Part shown: one piece after another, positions 28,843 through 38,460 of the stretch
Layout of the letters: every line of letters starts with the position of its first letter
Numbering within the stretch: the stretch's first letter is position 1
From: Streptomyces cinerochromogenes
GTDB lineage: Bacteria; Actinomycetota; Actinomycetes; Streptomycetales; Streptomycetaceae
DNA length: 64,000 bases
Direction of reading: 5' to 3'
Assembly: GCF_014648635.1 (NCBI RefSeq)
Contig: NZ_BMRM01000007.1
Location: 124,001 to 188,000 of the forward strand
Made by a program: the position numbers and the translations under genes
The notes under the pieces: generated by a model
The model's database searches: none
Seen by the model: the letters and a program-made list of their open reading frames with translations, nothing else
Told to the model about the DNA's origin: nothing

Positions 28843-29189
28843 CAGCGCCCTCCGCCGTTCCGCAACCGGTTCTCGGTGCTCGGCTTCGACGGCGCCGGCC
28901 GCACCCGCGGCTGCGTGCCCGACGGGCGGTTGCGCGGCGGCGGCACACACGTCGGCTGGAACGGCTCGCCGGACCCGGCCGGTCCGCGACCTTCGGCTGC
29001 GCCGTCCAGGGGGACGGCGGCGGCAGCGCCGCCGCCCCGCACCGCCAGGTCGGTTGTCGACCCGCTCTGGGCGGACCCGGTGGCCGTGCGCACCGGGTCC
29101 GCGAGCCGGACAGGGGAGGGGGGTGGTGGGGTCCCTGCCCGGAGGGGATGGCCTGCGACTGCGTGGCTTGTGCGGCGCTCCGGCCGCGC

Positions 29190-29201
29190 GACATCGTTGT
29201 C
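29190..29201. promoter_or_regulatory. LacI-family-type operator 1 of GH92 gene
   Basis: GACATCGTTGTC differs at one base from the perfect palindrome GACAACGTTGTC found before the convergent GH92 gene at 36565. It overlaps a TTGTCA that could serve as a -35 element. Confidence 0.55.
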
Positions 29202-29234
29202 AAATGGTCTGTACATGACTCTACCGCCTCAACC

Positions 29235-29246
29235 GACAACGACGTC
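29235..29246. promoter_or_regulatory. LacI-family-type operator 2 of GH92 gene
   Basis: GACAACGACGTC matches GACAACGTTGTC at 10 of 12 bases. Its centre is 45 bp from that of operator 1, so the two lie within about four helical turns. Confidence 0.4.
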
Positions 29247-29396
29247 AAGGCACTTGGTTCACCCGACCGGGTGGTCCCGGCGTACGCCTGCCGGAGCGTA
29301 CGCGGTCTTCCGCGGTACCGGTGGCACACGCTACTGTCCCTGCGGCTTGTGCGACCTGTGGTGCGCGACCCGTCCGTCAGGAGGAAGGGCCGCGTC

Positions 29397-32300
29397 ATGC
29401 GTTTGAGACCCCTGTCCCTGCTGCTCGCCGCGCTCCTCGCGACCGGTGGCCCCTGGGCGGCCCCCGCCCTCGCGGCGACCGCCGCTCCCCCCGGCCTCGT
29501 CGAGGACCCGACCCCGTACGTCGATCCGCTGATCGGCACCAGGAACGGCGGTGACGTCTTCCCGGGCGCCGTCGTGCCGTTCGGCATGCTCTCCTGGAGC
29601 CCGGAGAACACGCGCGGCGACGCCACGAGAACCGCCGCGCCCGGCGGTTACCAGTACGACGCCACCCGCATCCGGGGATTCAGCCTCACCCACATGTCCG
29701 GCACCGGGTGCGCGGGCGGCAGCGGGGACATCCCGTTCTTCCCGTACGCCGGCGAGGTCACCTCCTCCCCGGCGAGCGACACCGAGGACGCCGTCTACGC
29801 CTCCGACTTCCGCCACGCCGACGAGACCGCCGAACCCGGCCACTACAAGGCCGTGCTGGCCTCCGGCGTCACCGCCGACCTCACCGCCACCGCGCGCACC
29901 GGCTCCGCCCGCTTCACCTACCCGGCCGGAAAACCCGCCTCGCTGCTCGTGCGCACTGCCAACTCCGAGGTGGGCTCCGAGGACTCCACGGTCACCATCG
30001 ACCCGGACACCCGGACCGTCTCCGGCTCGGTCACCTCCGGCGACTTCTGCGGCTACCTCGACCCGGAAGGCCGACGGGCCTACTACACGCTGTACTTCAC
30101 CGCCCGCTTCGACCGCGCCTTCGAGGCCACCGGCACCTGGCACGACGACCGGCTGGACCCCGGCTCCCGGGAGGCCTCCGGCGGCACCGGCGGCTTCGCG
30201 CACGGCGGGCGGCCGGTCGCCGGGAAGGGCGCCGGAGGATACGTCGAGTTCGCCCCCGGCGACGGCCCGGTCCACGTCAAGGTCGGGATCTCCTACGTCG
30301 GCAAGGAGGCCGCCGAGGCCAACCTGGACGCCGAGAACCCGCCGGGACGCTCCTTCGACACGGTCCGCGAGGCCGCCCGGCGGGCCTGGCGGGAGCGGCT
30401 GGGGGCGGTCCGGGTCGGCGGCGGCACGGAGGCCGAGCGCACCACCTTCTACACCGCGCTCTACCACGCGCTGCTGCACCCGAACGTCATCAGCGACGCC
30501 GACGGCAGGTACCGGGGCGCCGACGGACGTGTCCACACGGTCCGCCGCCGGCACGCCCGCTACGGCACCTTCTCCGGCTGGGACGTCTACCGCGACCAGG
30601 TCCAGCTGCTGACGCTCCTCGACCCGCGCACCGGCTCGGACATCGCGCAGTCCCTGTACGAGCTGGCCCGGCAGAACGACGGCGTCTGGGACCGCTGGCT
30701 GCACGGCGCGAGCGGCACCCACGTCATGAACGGCGACCCCGCGCCCACCGCGCTGGCCGGCATCCACGCCTTCGGCGGCACGGACTTCGACCTCGAGGGC
30801 GCCCTCGGGTCCCTCGTACGGGCGGCGACCGTCCCCACCGCGCAGGACCTGTCCGCCGCCGGGAAGCCCGTACTGTCGGTGGGCCAGCGGCCGTCCCTCG
30901 ACAAGTACCTCCGGCTGCACTACATGCCGTCCGTCTCCAACGCCTGGGGCGGCGCCGCCGAGACGCTGGAGATGTCCACCGCGGACTTCGCGATCGCCCA
31001 GCTCGCCCGCGCCGCGGGGGAGAAGGGCACGGCGGACACCTTCGCGCGCCGCGCCCAGTGGTGGCAGAACACCTTCGACATCGCGGCCCATCCCTCCGGC
31101 GGCTACGTCGCGAACCGCAAGGCCGACGGCAGCTGGGTCACCGGCTTCACCCCGGACACCGGCAACGGGTTCGTGGAGGGCACGGCCGCCCAGTACACCT
31201 GGATGGTCCCGCACAACCCGGCGGGCCTCTTCGCCGCGCTGGGCGGCCGGGAGAAGGCGCTCACCCGGCTGGACGACTTCTTCCACGACGCCGACGGCGG
31301 CTGGGCCCTCACCGGCCACGGCGGCACCAAGTCCGAGCTGGACAACGAGCCGTCGATCAACGTCCCCTACCTGTACGACTACGCCGGCGCCCCCTACAAG
31401 ACGCAGGAGACCGTCCGCGCGGCGATGCGCCGGCTGTGGTCCGCCGAGCCCGGCGGCATCCCGGGCAACGACGACCTCGGCGCGATGTCCGCCTGGTACG
31501 TCTTCTCCGCCCTCGGCATGTACCCGCAGGTGCCCTCCCGCGCCGAACTCGTCCTCGCCTCCCCGCTGTTCGAGCGCATCGAGATCGACCGGCCGCACGG
31601 CAACGACATCTCCGTCCGCGCCACGGGAGCGGCGGCCGACGCGCCGTACGTCCACGCCCTGAAGGTCAACGGCCGTGGCAGCGACCGCCCTTGGCTGCCC
31701 GCGTCCTTCGTCCGGGACGGCGGCCGGCTCGACTACACCCTGTCCGCCGTCCCGGACCGCGCCTGGGGCGCCGGCAGCCCGCCGCCGTCCTTCCGCCAGG
31801 GCGAGCAGCCCTACCAGTTCGGCGTCGGGCCCACCACAGCCACCCTCGCCCCCGGCGACAGCACGAAGATCGCCGTCCGCGCGCTGTCACTGACCGGCGG
31901 CGCCGGCCCCCAGGTGCGCTTCCGGGTCCGCACCCCGGCCGGGGTGACGGCCGCGCCCGCCGAGGGCACGGTCGCCGACGGCGCCCAGGACATCACCCTC
32001 ACGGCGGCACGGGACGCCGAGCAGGGCTTCGCCGACGTCCGGGTGGAGGTCACCTCGGGCGACTCCTCGTACGAGCAGCCGGTGACGCTCACCGTCGCAG
32101 CCCCGGGCACCCTGCTCGCCGCCTACGACACCACGGGCATCTCCGACGACGACGGCGACCACGACGAGGCCGACTACGACGGCGGCGGCTGGAGCTACTC
32201 CCGGCAGGCCCTCGCCGCGGCCGGCCTCACCCCCGGCGGACGGTCCACGGTCGACGGCCTGGTCCTCACCTGGCCCGACTCACCCGCCGGCCGCCCCGAC

Positions 32301-32666
32301 AACGCCTCCGCGGCCGGCCAGACCATCCAACTGCCCTCTCCCGCCGAGCGGTTGTCCTTCGTCGGCAGCGCGGTCAACGGCAACCGGCAGACCAGGGCCA
32401 CCGTCACCTACACCGACGGCACCACCGACACCGTCGACCTCTCCTTCACCGACTGGACCGTGGGCGGCGGTGGCGGCACCGTCCAGTACGGCAACGAGGT
32501 CGTCGCCAGGACCGCGTACCGCAACGTCGCCGGCGCGGACAAGGACCCGGTGGCGACGTACGTCTTCGCCACCAGGCCCTACCGGGCCCCGGCCGGCAAG
32601 CACATCCGCGGTGTCACGCTCCCGCACGACACGGACCTGCACGTCTTCACCCTCGCGACGGGCTGA
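29397..32666 (+). CDS. secreted GH92 family alpha-mannosidase with C-terminal accessory domains
   Basis: 1089 residues. Signal peptide with typical Ala-x-Ala ending (PALAATA, about residue 27). The GH92 N-terminal motif YVDPLIGTRNGGDVFPGA and the central GWDVYRDQVQLL, TWMVPHNPAG and GNDDLGAMSAWYVFSALG (calcium/substrate-binding acidic residues) are all present, so it should be an exo-acting, calcium-dependent alpha-mannosidase. After the catalytic part (to about residue 800) follow an immunoglobulin-like NEW3-type domain and a carbohydrate-binding-like beta domain. GGAGGAAGG precedes the ATG. Likely digests fungal or plant mannan or glycoprotein glycans outside the cell. Two LacI-type operators upstream. 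Confidence 0.9.
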   Translation: MRLRPLSLLLAALLATGGPWAAPALAATAAPPGLVEDPTPYVDPLIGTRNGGDVFPGAVVPFGMLSWSPENTRGDATRTAAPGGYQYDATRIRGFSLTHMSGTGCAGGSGDIPFFPYAGEVTSSPASDTEDAVYASDFRHADETAEPGHYKAVLASGVTADLTATARTGSARFTYPAGKPASLLVRTANSEVGSEDSTVTIDPDTRTVSGSVTSGDFCGYLDPEGRRAYYTLYFTARFDRAFEATGTWHDDRLDPGSREASGGTGGFAHGGRPVAGKGAGGYVEFAPGDGPVHVKVGISYVGKEAAEANLDAENPPGRSFDTVREAARRAWRERLGAVRVGGGTEAERTTFYTALYHALLHPNVISDADGRYRGADGRVHTVRRRHARYGTFSGWDVYRDQVQLLTLLDPRTGSDIAQSLYELARQNDGVWDRWLHGASGTHVMNGDPAPTALAGIHAFGGTDFDLEGALGSLVRAATVPTAQDLSAAGKPVLSVGQRPSLDKYLRLHYMPSVSNAWGGAAETLEMSTADFAIAQLARAAGEKGTADTFARRAQWWQNTFDIAAHPSGGYVANRKADGSWVTGFTPDTGNGFVEGTAAQYTWMVPHNPAGLFAALGGREKALTRLDDFFHDADGGWALTGHGGTKSELDNEPSINVPYLYDYAGAPYKTQETVRAAMRRLWSAEPGGIPGNDDLGAMSAWYVFSALGMYPQVPSRAELVLASPLFERIEIDRPHGNDISVRATGAAADAPYVHALKVNGRGSDRPWLPASFVRDGGRLDYTLSAVPDRAWGAGSPPPSFRQGEQPYQFGVGPTTATLAPGDSTKIAVRALSLTGGAGPQVRFRVRTPAGVTAAPAEGTVADGAQDITLTAARDAEQGFADVRVEVTSGDSSYEQPVTLTVAAPGTLLAAYDTTGISDDDGDHDEADYDGGGWSYSRQALAAAGLTPGGRSTVDGLVLTWPDSPAGRPDNASAAGQTIQLPSPAERLSFVGSAVNGNRQTRATVTYTDGTTDTVDLSFTDWTVGGGGGTVQYGNEVVARTAYRNVAGADKDPVATYVFATRPYRAPAGKHIRGVTLPHDTDLHVFTLATG

Positions 32667-32681
32667 GGCCGGACACGGCAC

Positions 32682-32709
32682 GGGGGCGGGCCCGCACGGG
32701 CCCGCCCCC
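32682..32709. terminator. bidirectional terminator between convergent GH92 genes
   Basis: Perfect 12-bp stem GGGGGCGGGCCC with a 4-base loop GCAC, between two convergent stops; followed by TTCCTT on the plus strand. Confidence 0.8.
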
Positions 32710-32729
32710 TTCCTTCCCGGTCACCCGGA

Positions 32730-35700
32730 TCAGGCCAGCAGTTCCACCTCCGCCAGGGTCGACTCGCCGTCCAGGACCAGGCGGTACCGCGTGTACGTGC
32801 CCGGGGCGGCGATGGTGAAGGCGCGGGTCTGGCGGTCCCAGGCGAAGGTCTCGCCGGAGCGGTGGTCCAGGGTGTGCCACTTCGTGCCGTCGGCGGAGCC
32901 CTGGAGGGTCCAGCCGGTCGGTGCCTCGGTGCGGTCGGCGCCGGAGGTCAGCGTGTACTGCACCGGCCTGACGGCGCCCTGGGCCGGGAGGTCCGCCGAG
33001 GTGACCGTCGCACTGGTCGCCGAGGTGTCGTCGAAGAGCGCGCCGGCGCCCTTCAGCACGTCCGCGCGCGGGGCCGGCACCTTGTCGTCCCGGGTGATCG
33101 AGACCGGCGCCGCGTTCTTCCCCGTCCCCCACTCCGACGGCTCGGCGCCCATGGAGAAGTCCAGCACCCCGCCCTTGGACAGCAGCGCGTGGGGGAGGGA
33201 GGTCGACGTCCACGGGAGGCCGTTGAACCGCACGCCCTGGACGTAGACGTTCCGCGCGCTGTTCTCCGGCGCCCGGATCACCAGGTCCCGGCCGTTCTCC
33301 AGGTGCACGGTCACCTTCTTGAACAGCGGGGAGCCGATGGCGTACTCGCCGCTGCCCATGACCAGCGGGTAGAAGCCGAGCGCGGAGAAGAGGTACCAGG
33401 CCGACTGCTCGCCGTTGTCCTCGTCGCCGTGGTAGCCCTGGCCGATCTCGCTGCCGGTGTACAGCCGGGAGAGCGCCTCACGGACGTACGCCTGCGCCTT
33501 CCAGGGCTCGCCGGCCGCGTCGTACATGTAGATGACGTGGTGCGCGACCTGGTTGGAGTGGCCGTACATGCCCATCCGGACGTCCCGCGCCTCGGTCATC
33601 TCGTGGATGACACCGCCGTAGGAGCCCACGTGGTCGGGGGAGGCCGTCTCCGGGGTGGCGAAGTACTCGTCCAGCTTGTCCGCGAGCCCCTTCCGGCCGC
33701 CGTACAGGTTGGCCAGGCCCCGGCTGTCCTGCGGGGCGGTGAAGGCGTAGCCCCAGCCGTTGGTCTCCGTGTAGTCGTAGCCCCACTCGCGCGGGTCGTA
33801 CGCCGAGGACCGCACGCGCCAGTCGCCCTTGGCGTCCCGGCCCTGGAAGAAGCCGGCCCCGGTGTCGAACAGCTTCACGTAGTCCCGCGCCCGGTTGAGG
33901 AAGTACTGCGACTCCTCCCGGTAGCGCTTGTCGCCCGTCTTCCCGTACAGCGCCTCGCCCATCCGCGCGATGCCGTAGTCGTTGACGTAGCCCTCCATCG
34001 CCCACGACAGGCCCTCGTGCGTGTCGGTCGAGGTGTAGCCGAGGAACGGCGAGGTGGCCATGCCCTTGCGGCCCACGCCGGACATCGGCGGCACGACGGT
34101 CGCGTTCTTCACGGCCGCGTCGTACGCCGCCTTCGCGTCGAACCTCACGCCCTTGACGTAGGCGTCGGCGAACGCCACGTCCGAGGAGGTGCCGGTCATC
34201 AGGTCGGCGTAGCCGGGGGAGGACCAGCGCGAGGTCCAGCCGCCGTCCTTGTACTGCTGCACGAACCCGTCGACCATGTCGCCCGCCTGTGACGGCGTCA
34301 GGAAGGAGTACGCCGGCCAGGTGGTCCGGTAGGTGTCCCAGAAGCCGTTGTTCACGTACACCCTGCCGTCGACGATCTTCGCGCCGGTGTGCGTCGGGGT
34401 GTCCGGGCCCGGCATCGGGGAGAACGGCGAGGCGTACCGGTCCTTGCCGTCGACCCGCTCGAAGCCGGAGTTGGGGTACAGGTACAGCCGGTACAGCCCG
34501 GAGTACAGCGTGGTCAGCTGGTCCGGGGTCGCGCCCTCCACCTCCACCTTGCCGAGCAGGTCGTCCCAGGCCCGCTGGGCCCGCGTCCGTACCGCGTCGA
34601 AGGAGGTGCCGTCCGGGATCTCCCGGCGCAGGTTGTCCTTCGCCTGGTCGAGGCCGATGAGCGAGGTCGCCAGGCGCAGGGTCACGGTGCGGTCGGCGCC
34701 CGCGTCGAAGCGCAGGAAGCCCTTCACCCCGCTGGAGCCGCCGTCGGTGACCGGCCTGTCGAACTCGCCGTACACGAACAGCCGGGTGGCGCCCGCCGAC
34801 AGGCCCGACTTGACGTCCGAGTAGCCGGTGACGATCCCGTGCTCCTTGTCGAGCGTCAGCCCGGCCTGTTCGGTGACGTTGTCGAACAGCACGCTCGCGT
34901 CGTCCCCGGGATAGGTGAAGCGGAGGACGGCCGCGTGGTCGGTCGGGGTCATCTCCGCCTTGAGGCCGTTCTCGAACCGCACCCCGTAGTAGTACGGCCG
35001 CGCGGTCTCGTTCTCGTGCCGGAAGGGCAGCTCCCGTGCCTCGCGGCCGGTGTCCGGGGTGCCGGACGCGGCCGACGGCATCAGCTGGAAGGTCTGCCGG
35101 TCGCCCATCCAGGGGCTCGGCTCATGGCTCGCGCTGAAGGCCTGGACCGTCGGCAGGTTGTCGGCGTTGTTCGCACGTGCGTACTCGTACAGCCAGCTCA
35201 GCGAGGACGCGTTGGTCACCGGCGTCCAGAAGTTGAAGCCGTGCGGCAGGGCGGTCGCCGGGAAGTCGTTGCCGCGCGAGAAGCTGCCGCTGGAGTTGGT
35301 GCCGCGGGTGGTCAGCGCGTAGTCCGACAGGTGCGCCTTCGGCTTCTCGGGCGCCACCGGCCTCAGGGCGACGTCGTCGAGCCAGCCGCGGAACTTCGCC
35401 GGGCCGTCGGGGGAGTCGTACGCCACCAGGATCCGGTCGACGGTCCTGCCGGCCGCGACCGAGCCGATCCGCGCGCTCACGTTGTTCCACTGGTTGACGT
35501 ACAGCGCCTTCGACGCGCCCTGCCCGCGCGGGGAGAGCGGGAAGCCGTGCTGGTCCAGGGCGCCCAGGCCGCTCAGATAGGTGCCGTCGGTGAACGCCAG
35601 GTCGACGGAGACGTTCGTGGCGTCGTAGTCGCGGTCGCCGTCGGCCATCGACGGGAAGATCCGGTACGACAGCTGGGTGTCGCCGCCGACCTTCACGTTC

Positions 35701-36533
35701 ACGTCGAAGACCCTGTTGTACGAGTAGGCCCGGCCGGCCGCCGTGTGCCGGCCGGCGTAGCGCAGGGCACGCTTTCCGGTGAACCCGGCGCGTGCCTTGG
35801 CGGTCGGGGAGCCGCTCGGGCCCTTGTCGACCAGGGTCAGCATGTCCTGCGGCACCGGACCGCCGGCACCTCCGGTGGACAGCTGCACATCGGCCAGCTG
35901 CAGGATGTCCGGGGCGCCGTTGTTCCCCGTCACCTCCAGCCGGAAGTACTGGTACTCCGCCGGCTCGGCGAGGTCGTACGACTGCGTCCGGAACCGCTCG
36001 GAGAAGGTCTCGCCCGAGCGGGTGTCGACCGTCTTCCAGTCCTTGCCGTCGGTGGAGCCCTTCAGGGTCCAGTCCTTGGGGTCGCGCTCGGCGTAGTCGT
36101 TGGCCGAGGTGAGCGCGTACGTCGCTATCTTGATGGGTTTGTCCAGGTCGAACTCGACCCAGCCGGTGGGGGCGAAGGTCAGCCACTTGGTGCCGGGCTC
36201 GCCGTCCACGAGGTTCTCCTTGACCTCGCCGGCGCCCGCGTTCTCGGCGCTCGCCCGGACCTCGGTGACGTGGTCGGTGACGTTGCCCGGGATGCCGGTG
36301 CTGTAGCCGCCGTCGACGCCCGAGGAGCGCGGGGCGCCGTCCGCTCCGGTGTCGACGGTGTTCAGCCAGTCCGGCGCCGGGTCGCCCGCCTCGAACGAGG
36401 ATGCGAACTCCCGGTCGGGTGCCGGAGCCTTGGCGGGCAGGGCGACCGCGGCGCCCTGCCCGCCGACGGCCATGACAAAGGCGGCCGTGAGGACGGCCGC
36501 CGGAGTCCATCTGTGCCGCGTTCTCCGCTGCAT
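32730..36533 (-). CDS. secreted GH92 family alpha-mannosidase with F5/8-type (discoidin) domains
   Basis: 1267 residues. Signal peptide about 1-33 (MQRRTRHRW, then a hydrophobic stretch). A discoidin-like domain (about 85-205, WVEFDLDKPIKIATYALTSA) is followed by a jelly-roll domain, then the GH92 part with FSRGNDFPATALPHGFNFW, GFWDTYRTTWPAY and HGDEDNGEQSAWYLFSALG, and a second discoidin-like domain closes the protein (about 1135-1267). Discoidin domains usually bind glycans or anchor to surfaces. Start at ATG 36533; a GTG one codon earlier is possible, with AGGAGG 10 bases before it. Convergent with the other GH92 gene and carrying the same operator motif upstream, so probably co-regulated. 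Confidence 0.9.
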   Translation of the reverse strand: MQRRTRHRWTPAAVLTAAFVMAVGGQGAAVALPAKAPAPDREFASSFEAGDPAPDWLNTVDTGADGAPRSSGVDGGYSTGIPGNVTDHVTEVRASAENAGAGEVKENLVDGEPGTKWLTFAPTGWVEFDLDKPIKIATYALTSANDYAERDPKDWTLKGSTDGKDWKTVDTRSGETFSERFRTQSYDLAEPAEYQYFRLEVTGNNGAPDILQLADVQLSTGGAGGPVPQDMLTLVDKGPSGSPTAKARAGFTGKRALRYAGRHTAAGRAYSYNRVFDVNVKVGGDTQLSYRIFPSMADGDRDYDATNVSVDLAFTDGTYLSGLGALDQHGFPLSPRGQGASKALYVNQWNNVSARIGSVAAGRTVDRILVAYDSPDGPAKFRGWLDDVALRPVAPEKPKAHLSDYALTTRGTNSSGSFSRGNDFPATALPHGFNFWTPVTNASSLSWLYEYARANNADNLPTVQAFSASHEPSPWMGDRQTFQLMPSAASGTPDTGREARELPFRHENETARPYYYGVRFENGLKAEMTPTDHAAVLRFTYPGDDASVLFDNVTEQAGLTLDKEHGIVTGYSDVKSGLSAGATRLFVYGEFDRPVTDGGSSGVKGFLRFDAGADRTVTLRLATSLIGLDQAKDNLRREIPDGTSFDAVRTRAQRAWDDLLGKVEVEGATPDQLTTLYSGLYRLYLYPNSGFERVDGKDRYASPFSPMPGPDTPTHTGAKIVDGRVYVNNGFWDTYRTTWPAYSFLTPSQAGDMVDGFVQQYKDGGWTSRWSSPGYADLMTGTSSDVAFADAYVKGVRFDAKAAYDAAVKNATVVPPMSGVGRKGMATSPFLGYTSTDTHEGLSWAMEGYVNDYGIARMGEALYGKTGDKRYREESQYFLNRARDYVKLFDTGAGFFQGRDAKGDWRVRSSAYDPREWGYDYTETNGWGYAFTAPQDSRGLANLYGGRKGLADKLDEYFATPETASPDHVGSYGGVIHEMTEARDVRMGMYGHSNQVAHHVIYMYDAAGEPWKAQAYVREALSRLYTGSEIGQGYHGDEDNGEQSAWYLFSALGFYPLVMGSGEYAIGSPLFKKVTVHLENGRDLVIRAPENSARNVYVQGVRFNGLPWTSTSLPHALLSKGGVLDFSMGAEPSEWGTGKNAAPVSITRDDKVPAPRADVLKGAGALFDDTSATSATVTSADLPAQGAVRPVQYTLTSGADRTEAPTGWTLQGSADGTKWHTLDHRSGETFAWDRQTRAFTIAAPGTYTRYRLVLDGESTLAEVELLA

Positions 36534-36564
36534 CACAAGGATTTCCCCTCCTGCGCCCCCTCCG

Positions 36565-36576
36565 GACAACGTTGTC
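36565..36576. promoter_or_regulatory. LacI-family-type operator upstream of second GH92 gene
   Basis: GACAACGTTGTC, a perfect 12-bp palindrome 32 bp before the start. CG-centred palindromes of this kind are typical of LacI/GalR repressors. Two near copies precede the other GH92 gene. Confidence 0.6.
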
Positions 36577-36767
36577 AGCTACCGGGCGCAAGAACCAGTA
36601 GGTGGTCAAGTGGCCGGTGATGTCAAGGGCGTTGGCTGCGGCATTCAGGGAGTTATGTCGCCACTTTTTCCGTCGGGCCGTTCTCCGGGCCGCCATATTT
36701 CCGGGAGGTCTCAACTCGGAAAAGACCCAGAGCGAACCCTGCATTCGATCTTGCTCCGTTGACGGGA

Positions 36768-36783
36768 AGTGGACTATACCTGT
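36768..36783. promoter_or_regulatory. DasR-responsive-element-like site upstream of ngcE
   Basis: AGTGGACTATACCTGT agrees at 12 of 16 bases with the DasR operator AGTGGTCTAGACCACT, 94 bp before the ngcE start. DasR represses GlcNAc and chitobiose uptake genes in streptomycetes, so function and site agree. Confidence 0.5.
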
Positions 36784-36876
36784 CGGCGTTTCCAGCACGA
36801 CCCAGCACTACCCGACAGCGGTGCCGGGGAGGATCCGGTTCACCGCCTGAGTCCTGGAGAAGGCGAGGACTTGAGC

Positions 36877-38319
36877 ATGGGATCCACTGTGCACCACGGC
36901 GTTGAAGGTGTGGGCCGTCGCGATCTGATCAAGCGGTCCGCGGCACTCGGTCTGGTCGCGGCGCCGGGAATGGGCCTGCTGTCCGCCTGTGCCAGCGGCG
37001 GCGGGAGCGGTGACCCGGACGAGGGCGGCACCCGGGGAAAGACGTCCAAGGACAACCCGTTCGGCGCCAAGAAGGGCGGCAAGCTCGACGTCGTCGTCTT
37101 CAAGGGCGGATACGGCGACGACTACGCCAAGGCGTGGGAGGCCGACTTCGGCAGGAAACTCGGCATCACCTCCACCCACACCGGCACCCAGGAGATCACC
37201 GGCAAGCTCCAGCCGCGCTTCAACGCGGGCAACCCGCCGGACCTGGTGGACGATTCCGGTGCCCAGAAGATCAATATCGATGTCCTCTACAAGAACGGTC
37301 AGCTGCTGGACCTCGCCGAGGTGCTGGACGCACCCTCGGTGGACGATCCCGCCAAGAAGGTCCGCGACACCCTGATCCCCGGCACGCTCGACCCGGGCCT
37401 GCAGGAGGGCAAGATCGTCGCGCTGAACTACATCTACACGGTCTGGGGGCTGTGGTACTCCGGCAAGCTCTTCAAGGACAAGGGCTGGGAGGAGCCCAAG
37501 ACCTGGGCCGACTTCCTCGCCATCTGCAAGGACGCCACGTCGCAGGGCATCGGCGGCCTCGCCCACCAGGGCAAGTACCCGTACTACATCAACGTCGCCA
37601 TCATGGACCTGATCGCCAAGAAGGGCGGCCTGGACGCCATGAAGGCGATCGACAACCTCGACCCCAGGGCGTTCGTCGGCTCCGACGCGGCGCAGGAGGC
37701 CATCGAGGCCGTCTACGAGGTGGTCGAGAAGGGCTATCTGATGCCCGGTACGAACGGCCTGACCCACACCGAGTCGCAGACCCGCTGGAACCAGTACAAG
37801 GCGGTGTTCATCACCTCCGGCTCGTGGCTGGAGAACGAGCAGCTCAAGCAGACGCCGGCCGACTTCGACATGAAGTTCCTGCCGATGCCGCTGCTGCCCG
37901 GCAGCAAGCTGCCGTTCGAGGCGATCCGGGCGGGCTCGGGCGAGCCGTTCATCATCCCGGCCAAGGCGAAGAACCTGCCGGCGGCCCAGGAGTTCATGCG
38001 GCGCATGCTGTCCAAGGAGTGGTCGACGCTCTTCGCCAAGCAGGCGAACTCGCTGACGATCCTGAAGGACGGCGTCGACCCGAGCGTCCGGCTGCGGCCG
38101 GGTACGCAGTCCACGGTGGAGGCGTCGAAGGCGGCCGGTGACAACACCTTCCGGTACCTGTACACCGAGTGGTACGGCGAGATGGGGACGGCCATCGAGG
38201 CCGCGTCCAACGAGCTGATGGCCAAGCGGATTCAGCCGAAGGAGTGGCTGAAGAGGTGTCAGGCGGCGGTGGACAAGCAGGCGAAGGACCCTGCGTCCAA
38301 GAAGAACCACCGGGATTAG
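36877..38319 (+). CDS. ngcE: N-acetylglucosamine/chitobiose ABC transporter substrate-binding lipoprotein, NgcE-like
   Basis: 480 residues, family 1 extracellular solute-binding protein. The N terminus has a twin-arginine motif (RRDLIKRSA) followed by a lipobox (LLSAC, Cys about residue 38), so it is probably Tat-exported and lipid-anchored. Downstream are two permease genes and no ATPase gene, as for NgcEFG, which uses MsiK. In S. coelicolor the orthologue (SCO6005) was reported as a diacetylchitobiose-binding protein of lower affinity than DasA. ATG 36877 chosen; a TTG two codons upstream is possible. A DasR-like site lies upstream. Confidence 0.88.
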   Translation: MGSTVHHGVEGVGRRDLIKRSAALGLVAAPGMGLLSACASGGGSGDPDEGGTRGKTSKDNPFGAKKGGKLDVVVFKGGYGDDYAKAWEADFGRKLGITSTHTGTQEITGKLQPRFNAGNPPDLVDDSGAQKINIDVLYKNGQLLDLAEVLDAPSVDDPAKKVRDTLIPGTLDPGLQEGKIVALNYIYTVWGLWYSGKLFKDKGWEEPKTWADFLAICKDATSQGIGGLAHQGKYPYYINVAIMDLIAKKGGLDAMKAIDNLDPRAFVGSDAAQEAIEAVYEVVEKGYLMPGTNGLTHTESQTRWNQYKAVFITSGSWLENEQLKQTPADFDMKFLPMPLLPGSKLPFEAIRAGSGEPFIIPAKAKNLPAAQEFMRRMLSKEWSTLFAKQANSLTILKDGVDPSVRLRPGTQSTVEASKAAGDNTFRYLYTEWYGEMGTAIEAASNELMAKRIQPKEWLKRCQAAVDKQAKDPASKKNHRD

Positions 38320-38413
38320 GTTCGCCTAGTCGCCGTAGGGGTGCGGGTGCGATCGAGGGTGCGGGTTCGTCGTGGTGGCCCGCGCCCGCGCGGCGGAGCC
38401 GCATATCGATACA

Positions 38414-38436
38414 GCCCCGCGCCTCTTTCGGGGCGC
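38414..38436 (+). terminator. short hairpin between ngcE and ngcF (attenuator candidate)
   Basis: GCCCCG and CGGGGC arms around about ten bases, in the 141-bp gap after the binding-protein gene. Such hairpins commonly lower expression of permeases relative to the binding protein. Confidence 0.4.
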
Positions 38437-38460
38437 TACAGCACAGGGCGGTCACAAGTC

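Larger units (their letters stand above)
28627..29396. other. 770-bp intergenic region between divergent dnaK and GH92 genes
   Basis: No convincing gene. It holds the dnaK promoter at its left end, a CebR-like 14-bp palindrome near 28.83 kb, and two LacI-type half-palindromes at 29.19 and 29.24 kb in front of the GH92 gene. The middle (about 28.85-29.15 kb) has open frames but none with a ribosome site, a recognisable product or a consistent coding pattern; it may be decayed sequence. Confidence 0.6.

Noticed and set aside
29204..29220. Possible GntR/DasR site TGGTCTGTACATGACT before the GH92 gene
   Set aside because: Only one DasR half-site is good (about 11 of 16 bases) and the symmetric half is missing; the overlapping LacI-type motif explains the region better.
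29708..32818. 1036-codon frame overlapping the first GH92 gene
   Set aside because: Shifted frame of the GH92 gene, Arg/Pro-rich without domains; the +29397 frame contains all GH92 motifs and a signal peptide.
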